Of a stretch of 64,000 bases of DNA, positions 1-8,376 are shown in pieces. The notes under the pieces were generated by a model. The model made no database searches. It was not told where the DNA came from and was given only the letters and a program-made list of their open reading frames with translations. This DNA is from Alkalimonas amylolytica (GTDB lineage: Bacteria > Pseudomonadota > Gammaproteobacteria > Enterobacterales > Alteromonadaceae). Within the stretch, counting starts at the first letter, position 1. Each line of letters begins with the position of its first letter. A program made the translations under genes and the position numbers. The stretch is from assembly GCF_900107845.1 (NCBI RefSeq), contig NZ_FNRM01000005.1, positions 276,493 to 340,492 of the forward strand. The letters are read 5' to 3'.

Positions 1-28
1 ATCAAATAAATTACTTTAGGAGACGCTG

Positions 29-457
29 ATGCGTGTTTGTGGCATAGAGATTAAAAGCAACGAAGCCATTATTTGTTTGATGACGCTGGAGCAGGGGTTG
101 TTTCAGTTGCCGGATTGCCGCCAGCAACGTTTTGTGTTGCAGCACGACAAAGATGCCGAAGCTATGCGCAAGTTTCAGTTTACACTGCAAAAGTTCTTTC
201 AGGACTATCAGGTCCGTCAAGTGGTGATCAAAGAGCGGCCACAAAAGGGGAAGTTTGCAGGTGGTGCTCTTGGCTTTAAGATTGAAGCAGCGCTGCAGTT
301 GCTCCCTGATGTTGAGGTGGCGCTGCTATCTGGTCAGCACATCAAAGAGCAACTAAGCCGTAACCCGCTGCTGATCGATTTTAAAGCCACCGGATTGAAA
401 GGGTTTCAGCAAACTGCTTTTGAAGCGGCGTACGCCTGGTTGCACCATAAAGAATGA
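29..457 (+). CDS. DUF3010 family protein
   Basis: A 142-residue soluble protein beginning MRVCGIEIKSNEAIICL, the characteristic opening of the DUF3010 family found in Alteromonadales, Vibrionales and relatives. The sequence shows no signal peptide or membrane segment, so it is probably cytoplasmic. The early GIEIKSNEA strand followed by a central VVIKERPQKG segment suggests an RNase H-like fold, but I infer that only from the pattern. The start is supported by AGGAG about 5 bases upstream. It converges on the small gene at 500-853, with a hairpin between them. Function is unknown. Confidence 0.85.
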   Translation: MRVCGIEIKSNEAIICLMTLEQGLFQLPDCRQQRFVLQHDKDAEAMRKFQFTLQKFFQDYQVRQVVIKERPQKGKFAGGALGFKIEAALQLLPDVEVALLSGQHIKEQLSRNPLLIDFKATGLKGFQQTAFEAAYAWLHHKE

Positions 458-462
458 TGAGC

Positions 463-498
463 TTTCATCCTGAAGCTTTATCCAGAATCAGGATGAAA
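463..498. terminator. hairpin between convergent genes
   Basis: An 11-base perfect inverted repeat, TTTCATCCTGA (463-473) and TCAGGATGAAA (488-498), with a 14-base loop, lies in the 42-base gap between the convergent DUF3010 and RHH-partner genes. The arms end in A/T runs, so it could act in both directions, although neither side has a long U tract. Confidence 0.55.
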
Positions 499-499
499 A

Positions 500-853
500 C
501 TAATTAGAGCCAGTTTTGCCTGGCGGAGGCGGCACGGGCTCTACCACCACATCCGGCCTTTGGCTGGCTTGCTGAATGGCTTGCAATACCAAATGCCGGA
601 TAATCTTAGACTTCGCCTCACCGGTCATTTCACTCAGTTGATTTAAGGCTTCAATCGCTTCCGGGCTCAGCGTAAAAGTGGCATGGCGCATTGGCAGCCG
701 CGGTCCACTTTCCTCGTCTGGTAGTAGCTGACGCAAACTCACCACCTTGGGCAAGCCCATGGCGTAGTTGTTGGCGTCATCAATAAATTCGTCTACATTG
801 ACCGACCGCTTTTCAGACGGCGTAGACTTTTTTCTCAGATCCCTCAGCCCCAT
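500..853 (-). CDS. ribbon-helix-helix-like partition partner of ParA
   Basis: A 117-residue basic protein. Residues about 54-98 (PMRHATFTLSPEAIEALNQL, continuing through SKIIRHLVLQAI) have the strand-helix-helix rhythm of CopG/ParG-type ribbon-helix-helix DNA-binding proteins; the tail is proline-rich. It starts 41 bases inside the end of the parA gene, so the two are translationally coupled. In such pairs the small protein usually binds a centromere-like site, stimulates the ParA ATPase and represses the operon. Here that role is inferred from context and the RHH-like segment. Homologues in related genomes are sometimes labelled RepA-like or CopG-family. Confidence 0.65.
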   Translation of the reverse strand: MGLRDLRKKSTPSEKRSVNVDEFIDDANNYAMGLPKVVSLRQLLPDEESGPRLPMRHATFTLSPEAIEALNQLSEMTGEAKSKIIRHLVLQAIQQASQRPDVVVEPVPPPPGKTGSN

Positions 854-1508
854 CTTCTTGTATCGCCTTCATTGACAGCAGTTCAGTAATAATGTCCCGG
901 ATTTCGACAGCCGCTTTGCCATCCGGATCGATGTCCATCACTGATAAGCCTTTCTCTTCGCTGTCATCATAGATGTTACGGCTGTAGGTGATGGCTTCAA
1001 GCACCCGTAAGTTGAATGACTTACAGACTTCTTTGGCATCCAGAATACGGTTGGCCTGATTTGGCAGCGATGGACATTGTGTCATCACACAGCCAACAAT
1101 CATATCCGGATTGACCACATTGCTGGCACTGACCAGGTCTTCCAGATGCTCCAGTGTTTTCAGATCGCGTCGCTTGGGCCGTAATGGCAGCAACACATGG
1201 CTGGCAACCACCATGGCAGAGCGAAGCGCCACACTGTCCTGGCCACCGCAGTCTACCACGACCACATCGTAATGCATTTCCAGACTTTTTAATTCGTAAC
1301 GAATTTTGCCATACATCTGCACGCAGTTTATCCAGGGTAAGTCAGGATTCAAATGCCTTTCCTGCACCCAATCCGATGTGGTGCGCTGTGGGTCACAGTC
1401 TACCAGCATCACATTGGCTTGCTTTTCCCGGGTAAAGTACACTGCGATATTCTGCGCCAGGCAACTTTTACCGCTACCGCCTTTTTCTCCACCGACCAAC
1501 AGAATCAT
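813..1508 (-). CDS. parA: ParA/MinD-like partition ATPase
   Basis: A 231-residue deviant Walker-A ATPase: KGGSGKS at residues 9-15 with the signature lysine, Walker A' at VDCDPQ (36-41), and Walker B at VVVVDCGG (82-89). Its small size and lack of an N-terminal helix-turn-helix match the short (type Ib-like) ParAs and MipZ-like proteins that dimerise on ATP and bind DNA non-specifically. The start at 1508 is preceded by GAGGAAAGGCTG, a good ribosome-binding site; a longer reading to 1550 lacks one. It is followed by the RHH-like partner, overlapping by 41 bases, and diverges from the KfrA-like gene. It probably moves or positions a DNA or protein cargo; what cargo is unknown. Confidence 0.88.
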   Translation of the reverse strand: MILLVGGEKGGSGKSCLAQNIAVYFTREKQANVMLVDCDPQRTTSDWVQERHLNPDLPWINCVQMYGKIRYELKSLEMHYDVVVVDCGGQDSVALRSAMVVASHVLLPLRPKRRDLKTLEHLEDLVSASNVVNPDMIVGCVMTQCPSLPNQANRILDAKEVCKSFNLRVLEAITYSRNIYDDSEEKGLSVMDIDPDGKAAVEIRDIITELLSMKAIQEDGAEGSEKKVYAV

Positions 1509-1555
1509 CAGCCTTTCCTCATGTTGCAATGAACAGACAACGGCCTGCAAATTGG

Positions 1556-1573
1556 CCTATACTTGAGTATAGG
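1556..1573. promoter_or_regulatory. perfect palindrome upstream of parA (candidate operator)
   Basis: CCTATACT-TG-AGTATAGG is a perfect 8+8 inverted repeat with a 2-base centre, 48 bases upstream of the parA start in the divergent region. It contains a -10-like TATACT on the parA strand, so a bound protein could block the promoter. The likely binders are the RHH partner or the KfrA-like protein. Function is inferred from position and symmetry. Confidence 0.6.
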
Positions 1574-1686
1574 TGCTAAATAAGCATTCAGCGAATCAGG
1601 CTGACTTTTTTCTTTTTAATGACTTAAGCCACACTCTATAGAATGATGGCCTGTGTACCTGATGTAATAAATGCGCAAAAAACATG

Positions 1687-1702
1687 CAGGAAAGGTTTCC
1701 TG
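1687..1702. promoter_or_regulatory. palindrome at the kfrA-like promoter (candidate operator)
   Basis: CAGGAAA-GG-TTTCCTG is a perfect 7+7 inverted repeat. A TATAAT box at 1725-1730 places the -35 region of the KfrA-like gene at about 1702-1707, touching this palindrome. KfrA proteins of plasmids repress their own promoter, so an autoregulatory operator is plausible. It differs in sequence from the palindrome at 1556-1573, suggesting two different binding proteins. Confidence 0.5.
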
Positions 1703-1762
1703 TTTCTGCAAAAACGAAGTATTCTATAATGCTCAGTGGTAAAAAGTGAGAGCGGGTAAGCA

Positions 1763-3520
1763 ATGGCAAATTACAGTGAAGTGAAAGCAGTGTGTGAGCG
1801 GTTGCAGCGGGAAGGTCAGATCATCACTCTGGACCTTTTGGCAAAACATCTGGATGGCAGCCGCTCCAGCATCGTGGTTCATTTTGATCATTGGTGTAGT
1901 GAAACCCAATACGTACCAAAGCAGGGCAAGCAGGACACCGCAGCCTCCTCAGGCAAGGGGATGGCGTCGCTGAGTGCGTTAACGGATAAAGTGCCGGGTT
2001 CTCTGAGTAAGATGATCAATTTCAGCAAGAAAATGATGAAAGATAAAAGCTCTGCATCAGAGGCTGACAAACCAAGGGCTGAGGTGAGCGAGACTCCATC
2101 AAGTGAGCTGAAACAAAAAACAGAGTCCGACTTACCGGCGATAGATGCTGCCCTTACGGATCCACCGGCGGATAATAAGCCGGTAGCAAAGTCGATGGAC
2201 GATGCCATTGTTCGTGCTGCTGAGGCCGTCAGCAAGCCAAAACAAGACAAAGCGATTGCGCAAGAAACAAAAAAACAAGCAGTTGCCAAAGAAGACAAAG
2301 AAATAGCCGCCCAGCAGGTGGCTACCCCATCAAAAGCAGCAAGAGAGGCTGACGTGACGACATCATCTGAACCAACCAATGAGCCTGTTGCAAGTGACGC
2401 TATGGTGTCGCAATTGGAGATGCATATCGAAGAGCTGGAACAGCAGCAGCAAGATCTGCAGCAGGAAATTGCCCAGCTACGCGACAGGGCGCGCGAGTTG
2501 ACTGAAGACAGTGAAGATCTGCATCAGCAGTTTACCGATGCGCAGCAACTAGCGATTGAGCGTCAGAAGGCCCTGAACGAATTGCAACAAAGTCTGGTGC
2601 AGCACCAAGCTGAGCTGAACCAGGTCAAAGATCGGCTGGCGGAAGCAGAACAGCAACGTGATGAAGCCACTCAGGCAAAACGCCAGGGCGATGAGCAGTA
2701 TGAGTTACTTGCGCAGAAGCTGGATGCTCTGCAGATGGCGAATGCTGAGCTGCAGTCGCAGGCTGGCTCTAAGCATGCCGAGCATGTCAGCCAGTTGGAA
2801 GAAAAGCTGGAGCAAACGCAGAAAGAGCTTGCCTTGCAAAAGCAGGAGCTGCCGGTGCTTGAACAGCAACTGCAAAAAGCAGAGCAAGCCAGCGCCACCT
2901 TGCAGAAAAAGCTGGATGAAGCCAGCCAGCACTACCAACAGCTGGAAGCTAAGCTAAAAGAAAGCGAGCAAAATGCTGCTGATCAGGGGGGGAACCTGGC
3001 GCAACTGCAGCAGGAGCGGGATGATGCCAGGCAGCAACTGGAAGATGTGATTGCCGCCAAAGACGAGATGGCTGATCAACTGAAAGAGCAGGCACTGCAA
3101 ATTGAACAGCTGTCCTCCAAGCTGCCGGAAATGCGCTCACAGCACGAGTTTGTGGAGCAGGAGCAAGAGCTGCAACGTTTACGGTCACGCTTGCAGGTGA
3201 TGGAAAGTAAGATTGCTCACCTGCAAAATACCAATCAGATGCTCAAAGAACAAAGTGAAGTGACGGCCGGCCATCAGAGCCGTCAGCGTGAAACGATTAA
3301 GTTGCAGCGGGAAGAGAACAAGCAGTTGCGTGAAGCGCAGCAGCAGTATCTGCAGGAAAAAGAGCAGCTGCAACAGCGATTGGCAAAGATGGAAGAGCAA
3401 CTGAGCTTTGTGAAGAACAACTCGACCTCGACCATAGAGCGATTGACCTTGTCCAACCAACAGGCACAACAGCGTATCGCTACACTGGAGCAGCAACTGA
3501 GTAAAGCCGGTATTGCATAG
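1763..3520 (+). CDS. KfrA-like DNA-binding coiled-coil protein
   Basis: 585 residues. The N-terminal ~45 residues (MANYSEVKAVCERLQREGQ and the following segment through SRSSIVVHFDHW) match the KfrA N-terminal winged-helix DNA-binding domain. An Ala/Lys/Glu-rich linker follows to about residue 210, then an almost unbroken Gln/Glu/Leu coiled coil to the end. Plasmid KfrA proteins bind operator DNA through the N-terminus and multimerise through the coil; some assist segregation. The protein is acidic and very Gln-rich, with no signal or membrane segment. It is divergent from parA across a region with two palindromes and ends at a strong terminator. It may be a nucleoid or segregation scaffold acting with the adjacent ParA; that is inference. 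Confidence 0.8.
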   Translation: MANYSEVKAVCERLQREGQIITLDLLAKHLDGSRSSIVVHFDHWCSETQYVPKQGKQDTAASSGKGMASLSALTDKVPGSLSKMINFSKKMMKDKSSASEADKPRAEVSETPSSELKQKTESDLPAIDAALTDPPADNKPVAKSMDDAIVRAAEAVSKPKQDKAIAQETKKQAVAKEDKEIAAQQVATPSKAAREADVTTSSEPTNEPVASDAMVSQLEMHIEELEQQQQDLQQEIAQLRDRARELTEDSEDLHQQFTDAQQLAIERQKALNELQQSLVQHQAELNQVKDRLAEAEQQRDEATQAKRQGDEQYELLAQKLDALQMANAELQSQAGSKHAEHVSQLEEKLEQTQKELALQKQELPVLEQQLQKAEQASATLQKKLDEASQHYQQLEAKLKESEQNAADQGGNLAQLQQERDDARQQLEDVIAAKDEMADQLKEQALQIEQLSSKLPEMRSQHEFVEQEQELQRLRSRLQVMESKIAHLQNTNQMLKEQSEVTAGHQSRQRETIKLQREENKQLREAQQQYLQEKEQLQQRLAKMEEQLSFVKNNSTSTIERLTLSNQQAQQRIATLEQQLSKAGIA

Positions 3521-3556
3521 TTAAGTACTGGCGCGAACAGGGTGCTTTAGACCTTC

Positions 3557-3600
3557 ATTATGCCCATCCTGAACAAGCTTCTGGATGGGCATAATTTTTG
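3557..3600 (+). terminator. rho-independent terminator after kfrA-like gene
   Basis: A 13-base perfect stem, ATTATGCCCATCC (3557-3569) and GGATGGGCATAAT (3583-3595), with a 13-base loop and a T-run at 3595-3599. It ends the KfrA-like transcript just before the convergent cyclophilin gene. Confidence 0.85.
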
Positions 3601-3601
3601 T

Positions 3602-4396
3602 TCAGACCAAACGTTTACGGCGACGACGCACTAGCAGGATACCGGCCAGACCAACGACCAGCCAGGCAAGCGAGCCGCCATTGTCCGAATTATTGTCCTG
3701 AGGTGGTTGCTGCTCAATCAGGGTGTTGGCTACCGGGTTCAACCCGGCTGCAGTATTGCTTCTGGCATCCACGATCACCACACTTTCGATCAACACCAGA
3801 TTCTCGGCTGTGACTGTCTTGCCTGCTGCTGCATCGGCATTGGTGTAGTTTCGTAAAGGTATGCTATTTGCTGCGCCAAGATTAAAGCGGGGCAAAGCAG
3901 CGATGGCTGCTAATATCTCCATCCCTTGTTCAGAAATCTGGCCAAACACAGTGAACCCCCCATTTTGGGTATCCAGTTGAGGCTGGCCGGCATGGTTGTC
4001 ATTTAAATTAAAAAACCACTGATTGGTGGCACTGTTGGGACGATTCTCCAGCTTGGCCATGGCAATGGTGCCTTTACGATTGGAGAGTTTTGGCTCGTTC
4101 TGCACCGCAGCTCGGGCGGGGATCGCGTTCAGTGGGAGCTCGCCGCTGTAGGCAAAACCTCCTCCCTGCACCACAAAGTCAGGCACCAGGCGATGAATAA
4201 CACTGTTGTGGTAGCTTTCCTCTTCGACATACTGCAGGAAGTTCGCTACCGTTTTCGGCGTGATCTCGTCAAATAAATTGACTTCAAAGTTACCTAATGA
4301 GGTTCTGAACTCGACAATGGTTGCTTGGACTGACCAGGTGAAAACAAGACTGCTGGCTAGCAACAAAGCCTGTACTAATTTCATCAATAGACCCAT
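3602..4396 (-). CDS. secreted cyclophilin-type peptidyl-prolyl isomerase with GlyGly-CTERM tail
   Basis: A 264-residue cyclophilin-type PPIase. A signal peptide (hydrophobic LVQALLLASSLVF, cleavage near QA-TIV) leads into the cyclophilin domain. Recognisable segments are FEVNLFDEITPKTVANF, HRLVPDFVVQGGGF and the QPQLDTQNGGFTVFGQ region. The protein ends with an Asn/Asp/Gly-rich spacer, GGSLAWLVVGLAGILLV and an Arg/Lys cluster. That tripartite tail is typical of GlyGly-CTERM sorting signals, which are cut by rhombosortase at the outer surface. Mature PpiA-type enzymes normally lack it. The start is uncertain (4396 or 4384); neither has a clear ribosome-binding site. It likely assists folding of exported proteins at the cell surface or after release. 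Confidence 0.88.
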   Translation of the reverse strand: MGLLMKLVQALLLASSLVFTWSVQATIVEFRTSLGNFEVNLFDEITPKTVANFLQYVEEESYHNSVIHRLVPDFVVQGGGFAYSGELPLNAIPARAAVQNEPKLSNRKGTIAMAKLENRPNSATNQWFFNLNDNHAGQPQLDTQNGGFTVFGQISEQGMEILAAIAALPRFNLGAANSIPLRNYTNADAAAGKTVTAENLVLIESVVIVDARSNTAAGLNPVANTLIEQQPPQDNNSDNGGSLAWLVVGLAGILLVRRRRKRLV

Positions 4397-4493
4397 CTGT
4401 GATAAGTGAAGGGTATCAGCATACTGTAGAGTCTGTGATGGGAGCCAGTTGCCTTAACACTTAATAACCAAAGACTACTAAACGCAACAGCCG

Positions 4494-5324
4494 TTAGCGA
4501 TCAGTGCTATTTTTACGCTGTAAGGAAGCAGGAAGTCTGGGTTGCTGATGGTGGTCCAGTGGGATAAGGACGTCCGTTCTTTGTGGCAGCTGCTGCCAGC
4601 TGGCGCGGGTTAAGCGCTCAAAGCTCAGCATAAAGCGTTCAAGTTGCTGCCGGGTCATGCCCCGGCCGCTTTGTTGCCACAGTTGCTGTTCTTGTTTGGC
4701 CCGCCACCGACAGACCGAGGCCCAGTCCGGCGCCTGCAGCCAGATCAGCGGTTTGAGTAACTGCCAGTACTGCTGATAAGGACCCGCCAACTGCTGGTTG
4801 ATAAAGTATCGCCACTGACCGGTCGGATCGTCGTTGGCTTCCAGGCTATTTTGTGCAAGATGAAGCTCCTGCTCACTTTGCGGGCCTAGCCCCAGACACC
4901 AGCCTTCGACGATCAGCAACTGCAGTTGCTGCGGCGGCCGGTCACGGACCGGCTCATCCAGAGCTTTATCAAAACAAGGCAGTTGCACCGGTTTTGCTGC
5001 AAGTACGTTTTTGGCATCGTCAATGGCTCTGTTGATGGCATGGGTGCCTGGTACCCCGCGCTGGGCCAATAGCGGATGCACCTGCTCTGCCAGTTGCAGG
5101 CGCATAGCCTTGCTGAGGTAATAATCATCCAGTGACACTGTGGTTGTTGCCAGGCCCAACGCCCTAAGCTGCTCGGTGAGCAGGCGGGCCAGCGTGCTCT
5201 TGCCCGTGCCCTGAGCACCACTAATGCCCACCACAGCTGGTTTGGGCAAGGCCAGCAAATGGTTGCAAAGGGTATCCAGCAACTGCTGATAAACCGGGCT
5301 TGCTTCAGTCCTTTGCATGGTCAC
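4494..5324 (-). CDS. P-loop kinase of the D-glycerate 3-kinase-like family
   Basis: 276 residues with a P-loop GISGAQGTGKST near residues 34-45, a SLDDYY segment typical of uridine kinase/glycerate kinase-like enzymes, VPGTHAINRAIDD and a Walker-B-like LLIVEGWCLG. These features fit the plant-type D-glycerate 3-kinase/Tda10 group, which phosphorylates a small hydroxylated substrate with ATP; the actual substrate cannot be read from sequence. The GTG start at 5324 has AGGA 5 bases upstream; the in-frame ATG at 5318 is the alternative. It overlaps the end of the response-regulator gene by 20 bases, so it is the third gene of the kinase-regulator operon, though a functional link is not obvious. 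Confidence 0.75.
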   Translation of the reverse strand: MTMQRTEASPVYQQLLDTLCNHLLALPKPAVVGISGAQGTGKSTLARLLTEQLRALGLATTTVSLDDYYLSKAMRLQLAEQVHPLLAQRGVPGTHAINRAIDDAKNVLAAKPVQLPCFDKALDEPVRDRPPQQLQLLIVEGWCLGLGPQSEQELHLAQNSLEANDDPTGQWRYFINQQLAGPYQQYWQLLKPLIWLQAPDWASVCRWRAKQEQQLWQQSGRGMTRQQLERFMLSFERLTRASWQQLPQRTDVLIPLDHHQQPRLPASLQRKNSTDR

Positions 5325-6708
5325 TTGTTTCCTGGTTTACGCTGCTTTGCTCTGCCGGTTCCAGCCAGCGGTACAGGGTACGGCGGGTAATGCCAAGCAA
5401 CTGGGCGGCCTTTTGTTTGTTACCAGCGGTATGCTGCAGCACCTGCTGTACATAGTTGCGCTGCAATTGCTGCAGGCTGGGCCAACTGGTGTGGCTTTGG
5501 AGGGGCTGATCGGTCTCCGGTTGATAATTGCAGATACGGCCGGGCAAATCAGCCGGTTGGATATCCGCACTATCGGCAAAAGTAAAAGCGCGCTCGATGG
5601 CATTTTGCAATTCCCGTACATTGCCGGGGAAAGGGTAGCGGTACAGGCAGTCGAGTGCCTCGGGGCTGATGCCCTGCACATTTTTGGGCTGCTGTTGCTT
5701 TAGCTTCTGTAAGAATACATTGGCCAGCAGCTCCAGATCATCGGCCCGTTCACGCAGCGGTGGTACCTGCAGACTAAAGGTTTCCAGCCGGTAAAATAAG
5801 TCGGCACGAAAGCTGCCTGCCTCAACTTTTTGCTCCAGATCCTGATGGGTGGCTGCCAGAATTCGCACATCAATGCTGTATTCCTGATCACTGCCCACCG
5901 GGCGGATTTTTCCTTCCTGCAACACCCGCAGTAGCTTGGCTTGCAGCAGCAACGGCATTTCAGCGATTTCATCCAGCAACAGGGTGCCGCCATCGGCTTC
6001 TTTAAACAGGCCCGGGCGGGCGTTACGGGCACCGGTAAAAGCGCCGGCAGCATGGCCGAAGAACTCACTTTCCATCAGTTCGGCTGGGATCCCGGCGCAG
6101 TTGACGGCGATAAAAGGTTGCTCGCTGCGGGTACTTTGCTGGTGAATGGCCTGAGCAACCAGTTCCTTGCCACTGCCACTTTCTCCCTGAATAAGCACTG
6201 CCCCCTGAGCCGGTGCTACCTGCGCAATTTGTTGGTACAGGCGGCGCATGGTGCGGCTTTTACCAATCATCCCGGTGATACCGGGTGGACTTTCCAGTTG
6301 CTGTTGCCGCAACTGCTGTACTTCGCGTTGCAGCGCCTGGTGGGCCAGTAAGCGTTGTACCGACAACGTCAGATGGTCCAGATCCAGTGGTTTGGTCAGA
6401 AAGTCATCGGCGCCCTGCTTTAATGCGGCAACAGCCTGACGCACGGTACCAAATGCGGTGATCAGCAACAGAGCCGGTGGATTGCTGAGTTGCTTAATAC
6501 GGCTCAATAACTCCAGGCCACTGATACCAGGCAGGCGAATATCGCTGATCACCAGTGCAAAAGGCTGCTCTGCCAGTACCGCGAGTAAATCTTCCGCCTG
6601 CGCAAAGGCGGTCACCTGATATCCCTGGCCGGTCAGTTCCTCCTGCAACAATTCAAGCAGGGCCGGATCATCTTCCACAATCGCCAGCTGGCTGGGGGAG
6701 CATATCAT
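5305..6708 (-). CDS. NtrC-family sigma-54-dependent response regulator
   Basis: 467 residues with the full three-domain order. The receiver has acidic pocket E12/D13/D14, phospho-acceptor D56 in ISDIRLPG and a conserved Lys in LTKPLD. The AAA+ sigma-54 activator domain has Walker A GESGSGKE, the sigma-54 contact loop GAFTGA and Walker B GTLLLDE. The C-terminus is a Fis-type helix-turn-helix, GNKQKAAQLLGITRRTLYRW. The ATG at 6708 has AAGGAG 8 bases upstream and overlaps the kinase stop as ATGA, so the pair is translationally coupled. Phosphorylated protein should activate sigma-54 promoters; the one at 8323-8339, in front of the divergent DUF4168 gene, is the nearest candidate target. Confidence 0.92.
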   Translation of the reverse strand: MICSPSQLAIVEDDPALLELLQEELTGQGYQVTAFAQAEDLLAVLAEQPFALVISDIRLPGISGLELLSRIKQLSNPPALLLITAFGTVRQAVAALKQGADDFLTKPLDLDHLTLSVQRLLAHQALQREVQQLRQQQLESPPGITGMIGKSRTMRRLYQQIAQVAPAQGAVLIQGESGSGKELVAQAIHQQSTRSEQPFIAVNCAGIPAELMESEFFGHAAGAFTGARNARPGLFKEADGGTLLLDEIAEMPLLLQAKLLRVLQEGKIRPVGSDQEYSIDVRILAATHQDLEQKVEAGSFRADLFYRLETFSLQVPPLRERADDLELLANVFLQKLKQQQPKNVQGISPEALDCLYRYPFPGNVRELQNAIERAFTFADSADIQPADLPGRICNYQPETDQPLQSHTSWPSLQQLQRNYVQQVLQHTAGNKQKAAQLLGITRRTLYRWLEPAEQSSVNQETSDHAKD

Positions 6709-8207
6709 GACTTTGGCTCCTTCACTGTGGTAAGTGGCAAGGTCAGGGTCAGGCAACAGCCTGTGATTTCTTGGTCTGATTGCGTTTTGTTGGACAGTTG
6801 CACGTTGCCCTGATGCTCCTGCAGAATTTGCTGCACGATAGCCAGGCCAAGGCCTGTGCCCTGGCCTTGCGGTTTAGTGGACACAAAAGGTTGCATCACA
6901 TCAGCTGCCGCCTGGCCGGTCGGCAGGCCGGGCCCATCGTCTTCAATCAAAATAGTTAATGAATGCTGATCGGCAATCACCTGGATGAGCACTTCTGAGC
7001 GGGCGGCCTGCACCGCATTGCGCAGACCATTGACCAGTGCCAGCTCAAAGCGATCCGGGTCCAGTGTCAGGGCAACCTGCGGGCAGGGAACCAGCAGCCG
7101 GGGCACGGCATCACCGGGTTGCAGTTCAAAGCTAATGCTGGTGAGTGCTTGCTGTATCAGCTCCGGTAAAGAGACGGTTTGCCAACTGGCAACTGGTGTA
7201 TGGGCAAAGGCTTGCAGTTGTTTCACCATCCGGCTTAGACGCTGCACCTGGCCACGAATAGCATCCAGCTGGCGCTGACTGTCACCGTCCTGTTGCAGGC
7301 GTAGCAACCGCTGTGCCCTGCCATCAATCACGCTCAGCGGTGCGCCGAGCTCATGAGCAACGCCACTGACCACCTGGCCAATAGCTGCCATGGTTTCCTG
7401 CTTCTTCAGCTGTTGTTGCATCCGTTGTTGCTCTTCTTGTTGGCTCAGCAGTTGCGATTGTGCTTGTGCCATATCATCCAACATCTGATTGAGGCCAGCG
7501 GCCACCTCGGCCAGCTCAGCCGGGCCTTCCAATGAGGCACGGTGCTTGCTGTTGCCGGCGGCGACCTGACGCATGCTGTCCACCAGTTGATGCACCGGTT
7601 GACCGATGGCGCGTTGATGACCACGCCACATAATCATCAGGCTAAGCAGCGCCAGAGCGAGCCAGCTCAACCAGGCCAGGGTCGACATGCGACTTAAGCT
7701 TTGCTCGAAGTCACTGCCTTTGCGGCTGATTTGCAGCAAGCCATGGATCTGACCGCTGCGATCAATCACCGGTAAAAAATGCGAGAACAGCGATTGGCCA
7801 GACACCGAATGGTAGCCATCCTGCTGCAGGCCGGTTCGCACCACTTCCGAAGCCAGTTCACTGTCGGAAAGATCGCGCTCGGTCACGCCGGTGGCTGCCA
7901 CCAGACGGCCATCGGTGCCGTAAACCGAGGCGCCATAGACCCGGCCTATGGTAAACACCGACTCCAGATGAGCATTGATGGCTGCCATATCCTGTTGCAG
8001 CAGTGCATCGCTGATAGGAACCCGGATTGCCCGGCCAATCAGCTCTAAATCAGTGCGCAGGCTGTTACTAACCAGCTCACTGGTTAAGGCCAGACCAAAA
8101 CGAATGGCCAGTCCAACCAGCAATAGCATAGGCAGCACCACAAACAGCAACAACCGTCGCTGCAAGCTGGCTTGTGGCCAGCGGCGTAGGTTGGATAAAA
8201 TTGTCAC
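6705..8207 (-). CDS. sensor histidine kinase (HAMP, NtrB/ZraS-like output)
   Basis: 500 residues. There is a transmembrane segment at about 19-41, a periplasmic sensor region to about 175, a second transmembrane segment at about 177-196, then HAMP, a Gln-rich coiled coil at about 245-272, an H-box SGVAHELGAPLS with H285, and a GHKL ATPase domain (EDDGPGLP, then GQGTGLGLAI). It starts with GTG at 8207, preceded by AAGGAGGT, a near-perfect ribosome-binding site. The periplasmic part looks like a double-PAS/dCACHE fold by length, but the ligand cannot be inferred. It feeds the NtrC-type regulator encoded immediately downstream with an ATGA overlap. Confidence 0.92.
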   Translation of the reverse strand: MTILSNLRRWPQASLQRRLLLFVVLPMLLLVGLAIRFGLALTSELVSNSLRTDLELIGRAIRVPISDALLQQDMAAINAHLESVFTIGRVYGASVYGTDGRLVAATGVTERDLSDSELASEVVRTGLQQDGYHSVSGQSLFSHFLPVIDRSGQIHGLLQISRKGSDFEQSLSRMSTLAWLSWLALALLSLMIMWRGHQRAIGQPVHQLVDSMRQVAAGNSKHRASLEGPAELAEVAAGLNQMLDDMAQAQSQLLSQQEEQQRMQQQLKKQETMAAIGQVVSGVAHELGAPLSVIDGRAQRLLRLQQDGDSQRQLDAIRGQVQRLSRMVKQLQAFAHTPVASWQTVSLPELIQQALTSISFELQPGDAVPRLLVPCPQVALTLDPDRFELALVNGLRNAVQAARSEVLIQVIADQHSLTILIEDDGPGLPTGQAAADVMQPFVSTKPQGQGTGLGLAIVQQILQEHQGNVQLSNKTQSDQEITGCCLTLTLPLTTVKEPKS

Positions 8208-8322
8208 AGCACCTCCTTTAGTGTGTCATTAGTATACACAATGATGAGGGGCTGGCAGCCTATGTTTGGGAAGATTTTATTTGGTTTTATATTTATCAAA
8301 GACTTAGATTGAAATGTTTGAG

Positions 8323-8339
8323 TTGGCACGGCTTTCGCA
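8323..8339 (+). promoter_or_regulatory. sigma-54 (-24/-12) promoter for the DUF4168 gene
   Basis: TTGGCACG-GCTT-TCGCA matches the sigma-54 consensus TTGGCACG-N4-TTGCW at all but one position and keeps the invariant GG-N10-GC spacing (GG 8325-8326, GC 8337-8338). It lies 38 bases upstream of the DUF4168 start and faces away from the adjacent NtrC-type pair. Confidence 0.8.
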
Positions 8340-8376
8340 AACAGGATAAGTGAACTCAAACCAAAGGAGTCCCTTT

